DNA of 64,000 bases from Vitellaria paradoxa (Eukaryota; Streptophyta; Magnoliopsida; Ericales; Sapotaceae): positions 12,940,520 to 13,004,519 of the forward strand of contig CM034234.1 of NCBI GenBank assembly GCA_019916065.1, written 5' to 3'. Below the pieces are notes generated by a model that saw only the letters and a list, made by a program, of their open reading frames with translations, did no database searches and had not been told where the DNA came from. Below are positions 56,433-64,000 of this stretch, piece after piece (position 1 is the first letter of the stretch; the number at the start of each line of letters is the position of its first letter). Made by a program: the position numbers and the translations under genes.

Positions 56433-56439
56433 GCTACTA

Positions 56440-57129
56440 TGCATTTGCTATTTCACTAGTTTACTTCTCTTTTCAATTATGGTAGTTATTAAATACCATG
56501 GGAAATAACTTATTCATGCAAACCACCATATTGATTTTTTTCCAAAATATGGAGATATAATATTTCACATCATCAGTATCTTTTGTGATAAATGGTGTAG
56601 AAAAAATTGTACAAAAACATAAATGTCAAACTATGATCAAAGTACCATCAGTTTTTTGAAATTGTCAATGTGCTAGATCATGAATTAGCAACTGCATCCA
56701 TTTTTGGCTTTGGGGGCTGTTCTTAACAGCATATTTCTATAGATATTAATAGAACAAATTTTGATAGTCAACTTCGAAGTCGTATAAATATGATGCATAC
56801 ATGACATTAGGCAAAGCCATAAATACACATAAACAAGTTGTGACAGTTCTGGTGTGAGGATACCACTATGTTACACAAGCTCTTCTACTTGCTTCAACAT
56901 ACCCACGTCCACTGGATATGATAATCGTAAGCGAATGGGATATGTGTCCGATTCACGTACCTAAATTAGGCACTCGCATCCTCCACCTTTCAAGGATATT
57001 TAAAGAACTAGTAACTGAACTTCAATGGTAAAAGAAAAAATGTCAGCCTTTCACATGGACGGTAAAAATAAAAATTCATTATTCTCTTAGTTCTATCAAA
57101 TTTCAAACACATTACTTAATAATAATCAT
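56440..57129. other. Non-coding flank with relic of dispersed repeat
   Basis: AT-rich DNA. The portion from about 56870 resembles, in inverse orientation, the dispersed repeat at 9555 and 27630 and appears to be split by the MITE at 57130. No gene is seen. Confidence 0.4.
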
Positions 57130-57288
57130 GGCTCCAATTGGAGTGACAAAAAACCCTGAAAAACGGTGAAAAACACAGAAAAACTCTAAAAGTTATCCAC
57201 TTTTTATCTCACTGCACAAATTACGAACCCATAACTTATCTTACTTTATCTCATTTTATCTCACTTTTTGTCACTCCAAACGCACCCC
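57130..57288. mobile_element. MITE of the GTGACAAAAA family, copy 1
   Basis: About 159 bp with inverted ends containing TTGGAGTGACAAAAA and TTTTTGTCACTCCAA; the interior has AAAAGTTATCCACTTTTTAT and repeated TATCTCA. Relatives lie at about 60473-60616, 62055-62195, 62571-62733 and from 63809. The target duplication is unclear. Confidence 0.65.
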
Positions 57289-60080
57289 ATATCTCATATT
57301 AATGTATCGTAAAATATATAATATATTTAAATGTTCATCATGTGTTCACGTATCCATATCATCCATGTGAAAGGCTGAATTGAGGCTTAACTGAAAACAA
57401 CTTAAAAACTAATTAAATTATCCAACTGAAAAAGGGAAACTGACTCGACAAGTAAGCCTAGAAGCGGAGAAAATCATCAATTTTTTTTTTAATTTCCACA
57501 CGCTTGTATAAAACCCACCAAAATGAGATTAAAAGTCATGAGTATATATGACTTTACATGATATGATCAGTCCCTATCTTTTATTGATCTTGTGAAACCT
57601 GTCATTTATGGATCACAAGAAGCAAGGAACTGCAAAAAATAAGAATGATAAAAAAAAAAATAAGAATGATAGTACAAAGTGTAATGCTGCGTACAGCAAG
57701 AGAATCCAAAATATATTCTAATTGCCTTCCACAATCTAGGCATGTGGTTGAATACTTGGGCTCCATTGTTGACTTCCATAGTAATTTGGAGCAATTCCAT
57801 TTGCTTTATACATTATAATAATCTGTTACATAAACAAGTATTTGAGCTCTCAATATAGAATTTCAATGGTAACAATTACAACAACTGTTATCGGAATCAA
57901 ACTGGATGAGCCAGTTGAAACCGTAAGGTTGGCCAATTCAATTCAGGGATATGAATTGGATGGTTGGGGGGGGGAATGAACCTGCAGCAGACAGGTATAG
58001 CTGGTTGAAACCATCAGGTTGGCCTGCTCAATTCAAGGATGTGAATCAGGTGGGCGAAAATTCTGGTTTGATCCAAGGATGTGAATTGGGCGGGCAACAA
58101 ACCAAACCCGTGGCAGAGGCTCCAACGAACAGCTATTGCATTAACCAAAGCAACAACATTTGACTGTTCTTGGGGTCAAACTCGGCAAACAGAAAGACCT
58201 TGGTACCATTTTGCCGCTGCACCGAAACTATTTTTGTTTATTTGTATTCGCCGTGATTTAAAATAAAAAATTACAACATAAATGAAGAAATTATATTTAA
58301 TTTTATAAAGCCATTTGAACCAATGAACGGTGAACCAAGGTCTCCACCAGTCTGATGTCCGGTTCAATTCAATTACAACATTCCAAATTGCTTTCTAAAA
58401 ATTAAGACCCATTCGTAACAACTTAGATAGGAAATATGTTTACCGATGCAATTGCATGTAATGGAAAATAATGCCCGTTTCCTTCTAGTTTTTAAGACAC
58501 ATTTCTTATAGATTTTCTTAACAACGTAATGGCAAGGCTCCATGGCACCAACAACACTTCAAGTGGATTTTTCTTCCATTTCTTATCAATGACAATTTCC
58601 ATGGCACATAATCCAATCTCATATATCATCTAAAAATCGCTTACTTTCTCCTGCGCATAGCACTGGACCTGGCCAATCAATACAAGTAAAAAACCCATTT
58701 TCTTTGAAATGAATTAAAAAAAATCCACAAATTATACTTTGATATCCCATTAGCACTCATATAGAGAATATAATCACAGGTATAGACCTGGAACCAGTGA
58801 GGAGGGCAAAACATGTATGATAATTTTTCCATCCATTTAAGTTAATCTGGCAAAGAAATATGTGAACATTTGCAAAGTAAAAATGCTTCGCATTCGTTTT
58901 CCTTCAGGCCCTGTATATACATCTATATATGCTCATATACATGGAATGCATAAGAAATGAAGGCATAAATAAATTTATTGATATATGTAAAAAAAAAAAA
59001 TAATTACTATTTATTTATGTTTTAACTACACATACAATAATAATTTTATCTATACCAAAGTAAATGAAACAAGCACCTATCTTGTTAGAAGTGACTGAAC
59101 TTCATAGGTGCCAATAGAGTAAATAATTACAGTATCATCCTTAATAGCATGAAAAAATTATTAAAAATGACAGTTACAAATTCCTGAAAATAACAATTAC
59201 CCATCATAATGCCACATTATCGTGAAACTATAATTTAGCTATGTATCATTTCTTTAACATCAAAAAAAATTTAATTCTATCCAGAGATCCCTATTTTTAT
59301 TTTTGATAACAACAAATTTTCTAAAATTGCTTATAATTTTCTGAATGTGTAATATATCCAAGAAGAGAACGGGTTAAGGGTTAATGGTTCAATTTTCTAA
59401 TAGACTAGAATCAAAATATGACTTCATAACCATAATCAATGAAAATGTAATAAAATAAAACATGATTAAGAAAACTTCTCCCTTTCCTTAGAACCTGGGG
59501 CAGGAAAAACTTTGTCTGGCTTAGCTATTAGTTCTTAAATTCTTCACAATCTTCTTGTCTTGTTAACAAAGAAGGTACCAATCAAGAATTCAACTATAAG
59601 AACCACGGATAAAAGAACTCAACTGTTAAAATTAAACACACCATAAAGCAGCAGTTGCAAGTCTCCCATTATTCGAAAGCTCAAAATTACAAGCAAGCAA
59701 TGGATGTTCAATTCTTCCGTAACAGCAAATTCAACTGAAAATCTAAATCTAATATCGCTCGCACGGAAGATGATGCCATGTGTGTACATTATAAGGAAAT
59801 ATAACATAAAACTGCCAGTACAGAACCATGAAAAGTAGAATCTGAGCCAACATTGAGATTATCAACACAATACAGAAGGTATAAACATCGAAAACGGTGA
59901 TGTAAAAAATACACACGTACATAAACGGATAAACTCGAAATAGAAATTCCAGCACAGAACCATGAAACCGAGAATCTAAGGCAACATTGAGATCATCAAG
60001 ACAACACAGTATATATTCATAAATATATTAATTGTAAAAAAGGGATAGACATATGTGCGTATATATAGAGAGAGAGAGGG
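57289..60080. other. Non-coding upstream DNA
   Basis: No gene is recognised. It contains the degenerate tandem repeat at 57908-58095 and several A-runs and AT-rich stretches. Confidence 0.5.
57908..58095. repeat. Degenerate 90-bp tandem repeat
   Basis: CAGTTGAAACCGTAAGGTTG (near 57912) recurs 90 bp later as a TGGTTGAAACCATCAGGTTG-like copy (58002). A third partial unit (GGATGTGAATTGGGCGGG) ends near 58095. Confidence 0.55.
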
Positions 60081-60101
60081 GGGGGGGGGGGGGAGGGAGA
60101 C

Positions 60102-60185
60102 CTGAGGAAGGGAGACTAATCTTCGAGCAAGTGAAACTATAATCCCCAATTCATAAAATTTCAACTGCATTTCCAATCCCTAGTG
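60102..60185 (-). other. Candidate 5' leader exon of XPO7
   Basis: On the minus strand, sequence downstream of a TATA-like box runs to CCTTCCTCAG followed by GTCTCC, a possible donor at 60101-60100. A first non-coding exon here would imply a roughly 5.9-kb leader intron to the acceptor near 54190. This rests only on position and motifs. Confidence 0.25.
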
Positions 60186-60196
60186 CGGTTCTTCTT

Positions 60197-60286
60197 GCAT
60201 ATATAGAGAAGGGTCGTGATCCGGTTCGCTGCTGCACCGCCAATATTGACACCGGTCGGTTCACATCAGGATAGCCACCAGGCCCA
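60197..60286 (-). promoter_or_regulatory. XPO7: Candidate XPO7 promoter (TATA box and TGGGCC site)
   Basis: The minus strand has CTCTATATATGC (about 60197-60209) as a TATA box and, about 75 bp upstream, TGGGCC (60281-60286). The latter resembles the site II element common in promoters of plant housekeeping genes. The local GC content is above the surroundings. A C-rich and GA/CT repeat tract lies just downstream. There is no transcript evidence. Confidence 0.3.
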
Positions 60287-60472
60287 CCGCCAACTGACCC
60301 CCAAACAAAATTCGTGCTGAAAAAAAAAAACAAAAAAAAAAAATGCCCAACCCGAGCTAGAACTTGGGACGGTCCAATCGGCCTACCAGGCCGGTTTGAT
60401 CTACTTTCCTTTTATTTTCTTTTTTTTTTTAGAAGAGAATTACAACAATTAATTAAGAAAGACGTCTCAAAC

Positions 60473-60616
60473 TCCATTTTTATTTGGGGTGACAAAAAAA
60501 ATCTAAAAAACGGTTCTGAAAATTTTTAAAAGTTATTCACTTTTTATCTTACTGTACGAATTACAAATTCATAATTTATTTTATTTTATTTTATTTTTTA
60601 TCACTCTAAACATATA
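60473..60616. mobile_element. GTGACAAAAA-family MITE, copy 2
   Basis: TTTGGGGTGACAAAAAA at the left, AAAAGTTATTCACTTTTTAT and ACAAATTCATAATTTATTTT in the interior, and TTATCACTCTAAAC at the right match copy 1 block by block. Confidence 0.55.
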
Positions 60617-62054
60617 CTCAATATATTTTTTAACATACAAATTAGTTCGTTACGAGCGTAAACCAAAAGAAAAATGAGACTTTTCGCTCAATGCATATTG
60701 GAGAGAGAGCAGCCTATCCTTCGAGTCATTAAGCAGTAAATTTATTTCCTAATTCATGCATCAATAGAAGTTGTCTTGACAAAAATGTATTTAATTTTAG
60801 TTTTAGGTGAAGTCTATATTAAAAAAAAAAAACGATTTTATCAGAAAAAATAATAATCTCTTAATATCAATGGATAAACTTTTTTATTGCGGGAAGACGT
60901 ATTCAATTAGAATTCATCTTCCGTATTCAATTAGAATTCATCTTTCTTAATTATTGTTTCAAAATCGTTATTGTAATTAATCTATAATTATATAATTTTT
61001 TGGTCTTATTTTTTATCCATTCAGTTCATTTGTTTTCGTGTCAATTCGTCGTCTTCGCACAATAAACCCGTGACTTCAAGGGAATACATTATTTTGAAAG
61101 ATAACTTCTTACTGAATGAGTTATTGATAGTAATTGTTTATTTAACATAAAATTTAAAAAATATATTTTTTAATTTCTTGAATCTGCGATTATTAAATAT
61201 GACTTTAATTAGAATACACATTTTAGAAATTATGACTACGAACGATGTCTGGGTTACAAAGTTCATTTTTTTTTTTTTTTATTGATCGCCTGATTAGTGA
61301 ATGGATTTAAGTGGATGCTTGGGGCAAAACCCTCATTTTATTCGTCAAACAAAATGGTTTTAAATTTATTTCTCAAATTTATGGTGCACGAAAAAACGTG
61401 ATTTGTAATAACATTTTTATCTATCTAGTTGTAATAAATAAACATTTGGGGTATGTTAATTTGTTTTGAGATAACAAGAGATAAATTTTGTTGGCGTAAT
61501 TTTGTCTTCTATTACATTAAGGAGATGTTTGTTTGGGGAGTAAGATAAATTTTACTAAGATAATTTTTACCTTCCATTACATCAGTTTGGATGATGAGGT
61601 TAACAATTACCCTGGATTCATTTTAATTTTTATTAAAATTAAATATTAACTTTTATTTTTGGTCAATTTATACTCATTCTAAACACAATTAACTTTTTTC
61701 CCTTCAAAATTTTTAATATTCCAAGTATAATATAATTATTAATGGATAATATTTACTTTCTTATTCAAAACATTAAGTAGCACAAACTTGTTACCCCCGT
61801 AACCATTACAAGGATAACAATTATCCTATGATATTTTACCTCCAAATTTTTTACCCGCATTAAACATGTATTTGAAGAAAAGAATAATAATTACACTACG
61901 ATAAGGATTACTCCTTATAGGGGTAAATTGTTAGTGGAGAGGGTAGGTAGATAACATAGAGTAGTGAAAGATTTATACCATTTTTTCATTAATTTATAAA
62001 ATATTCTTTTACAACCGTCTCTCAAGAAACATTATCTCTTAGCATTCAAAATAT
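60617..62054. other. AT-rich intergenic DNA
   Basis: No gene. A 24-bp tandem copy (GTATTCAATTAGAATTCATC) lies at 60899-60946. A possible short inverted-end element is near 61505-61870, too degenerate to delimit. Confidence 0.4.
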
Positions 62055-62195
62055 AATTATTACATTTTGAATGACAAAAAGTGAAATAAGTTGTGGATTT
62101 GTAATTCGTACAATAAGATAAAAGTAAATAACTTTTAGAATTTTTAGTATTTTTCATCATTTTTTCACAAATTTTTGTCACTCCAAATAAAACCA
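62055..62195. mobile_element. GTGACAAAAA-family MITE, copy 3
   Basis: GAATGACAAAAAGTGA at the left and TTTTTGTCACTCCAAAT at the right, with GTAAATAACTTTTAGAATTT inside; matches the other copies. Confidence 0.55.
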
Positions 62196-62570
62196 TAATA
62201 TAATTATTACTAAATCATATTTATTTTCTCAATCCAAACATATACCTGAATTTGTGAGTTAGGATATAAAAGAAAATAAAACAAAACATTAGTTAAGAGA
62301 TAAGAGAAAAAAAACACGGATAATATTTTTTCTATTTATTTGTAAGTTTAGAAAAAAAAATGAATACTAATTTTTTACTCTCTCTCTCTCTTTCTTTCTT
62401 TTTTCTTGAATTGAGAATAAATGAAAGGATAATAAAATGTATATTATATATTACAATTGAATCTTTTCAAAAGTTTTAGGGTTATCAATTTATTTGGCTA
62501 AGATACGTTTATATTTTATTTATTATTTATTTTATGGACAAATATGTTATTTTAAATGTTTAATTAATCT

Positions 62571-62733
62571 AATGGTGCATTTGGAATAATAAAAAGTGAG
62601 ATAAAATTAGATAAAGTAAGATAAATTGTGGGTTTGTAATTCATACAGTAAGATAAAAAGTGAACAACTTTTAAAAATTTTTAGTATTTTTTTATCTTTT
62701 TTAGAATTTTTTGTCACTCCAAATAGAACCCTT
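62571..62733. mobile_element. GTGACAAAAA-family MITE, copy 4
   Basis: GGTGCATTTGGAATAATAAA at the left and TTTTTTGTCACTCCAAATAG at the right, with AAAAAGTGAACAACTTTTAA in the interior. Confidence 0.55.
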
Positions 62734-63333
62734 ATTTTCTCTCAAATTTCGCTTACTTTTGAGATAATGGAATTTTAAAAATTTTAACATTAACTTTTCT
62801 TCCTATTCTTTTATTTTATTTCCAAGAAAAACTCACAAACAAATAATAAGTTTTAAAATATTTTATTTTATCTTATTTTATTCCCATTTCACTCCATCAA
62901 AATATATTGTTATCATAAACTAATTATCTCCTTAATTATACCAATTTAACAATTATTCTTGTAATCTCTCGTAGCTAAAATTTTAATTTCACATCAAACG
63001 CTCATTATGAGTATTTGGTGAAAATACCGAAGTTGGTAAATTTTTTTAATCCTTTAATATTCCTTTATCTACCGACCTTTTTAAATTTTATATAAAGCTG
63101 TATTTGATGCACAAAAAAATTATTGAAAATATGTAAAAATCTCTATAAAATTTTACACATTCTTGTCTTCTTAAAATTCAAAAAACGTTCAATATCTTTT
63201 AAAAAAAAGTCGATAACTATAATTCGGTTGATCAAATAGCAAAAATTTTTTTGTCATTCTCATTATGGACTCCCGACCTATCAAATGACACCCACTTTGA
63301 CTAATTTTTTGTGGTGTTTTTAAAACCGTTACA

Positions 63334-63402
63334 ACGGATTGTAGAAACTGTTCCGACGAAATCGCACAGGTAACTTTTGTTCAAACGGTTTCTACAATCC
63401 GT
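63334..63402. repeat. Perfect 15-bp inverted repeat (hairpin)
   Basis: ACGGATTGTAGAAAC (63334-63348) and GTTTCTACAATCCGT (63388-63402) are exact reverse complements with a 39-nt loop, inside a larger repeat unit. Confidence 0.7.
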
Positions 63403-63431
63403 TTGGACAGATTGTAATGTAAAAAAGTTAT

Positions 63432-64000
63432 GATTGCCTAAAATTTTGAATCCGTCCAAATAGAAATCCAATCCGTCGGAACGAAATTTTACTATTCATC
63501 TCAAAAAAATACAATTTGAGCGATGTGCACAAAACACAAAAAATTTTCCCAAACCACATTTTATCTTATTTTTTCTCATTTTTTGGCGTAGCGAACGCGG
63601 CCTAAAAAAATTTTAAATTTACGTTCTTAACACATAATTTTACTACCATAATTTATAATCACTCATTTACCTTTATACCCTCAACTTATATGCAAAATTA
63701 ATTATAATTATCACACCCATCGCCTAGGTGCACGCTTGAATCTAATATTCAGTTTATAAATATATGTATATTTTTGGCTAAAGCTGTGATTAACTAAGAA
63801 AACTTTTGGTGTGTTTAGAGTGACAAAAAGTGAGATAAAGAGAGTATTTGAAGCGACAAAAAGTGAGATAAAATGTGATTTGAAAAAAATTTTTTATATT
63901 TAGTGCACACATCTCAAATTGTATTTTTTTGAGATGAACAGTAAGATTCCCATTTCAACGGATTGGATTTTCGTTTAGACATATTCAAAATTTTGTATTA
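63432..64000. repeat. Inverted repeat running off the right edge
   Basis: The reverse complement of about 63432-63590 matches about 63846-64000, for example CTCAAATTGTATTTTTTTGA (near 63911) against its complement (near 63500), and ACGGATTGGATTT. The right arm continues past the window. A GTGACAAAAA MITE end (63809) lies between the arms. Confidence 0.6.

Noticed and set aside
60151..60333. 60-codon minus-strand frame near the candidate promoter
   Set aside because: It overlaps the TATA-like box and poly-T, has no family match, and reads as promoter DNA.

Overview
This is a nuclear genomic window from a flowering plant. The evidence is an AT-rich sequence, a GT-AG intron-rich gene of the plant exportin-7 family, and many plant-type transposable elements (Copia and Gypsy LTR elements, RTE and L1 LINEs, a tRNA-headed SINE, hAT and Tourist-like MITEs). 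The species cannot be named from the sequence alone.

The window has one recognisable host protein gene, an XPO7/RanBP17-type nuclear transport receptor on the minus strand. Its start codon is at 54098 and its stop at 5669-5671. I resolved 28 coding exons by reading splice sites and matching the remembered family sequence. They total 3,159 nt including the stop, about 1,052 residues, which is the usual full length. Coding exon 6 lacks 2 nt and coding exon 7 lacks 1 nt relative to the family, both in T runs. As written, translation would stop at codon 251. Either these are assembly homopolymer errors or this copy is broken.

Layout: 1-5 kb is downstream of the gene and holds a long inverted-repeat element with a decayed hAT transposon nested at its centre (perfect 8-bp target duplication). 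5.2-5.7 kb is the probable 3' UTR. 5.7-27.5 kb carries coding exons 28 to 4 and introns with a Tourist-like MITE, a Helitron-like block, RTE 3' ends, an L1 relic and a poly(A)-only insertion scar. 27.5-51.3 kb is a single 23.8-kb intron packed with mobile DNA: a decayed Gypsy element (28.4-34.7 kb) with a MITE inside its reverse transcriptase; an apparently intact Copia element with identical LTRs (35.15-40.59 kb); an ORF1-only LINE-like retroposon with a 23-bp target duplication (41.2-42.2 kb); an older gag-less Copia element on the minus strand (42.8-46.9 kb); a second copy of the same MITE; and a SINE with a perfect 15-bp target duplication (49.6-49.9 kb). 51.3-54.1 kb has coding exons 3 to 1 and an hAT MITE. 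54.1-64 kb is upstream: a 5'-truncated RTE LINE, a possible promoter and leader exon near 60.1-60.3 kb, and a cluster of short GTGACAAAAA-type MITEs continuing to the right edge.

No CRISPR array, rRNA or convincing functional tRNA was seen. The observations most worth a second look are the young Copia element with non-TG..CA ends, the two-copy hAT MITE family built on GGATACG/CGTATCC arrays, the nested palindrome at the left end, and the paired frame lesions in XPO7.
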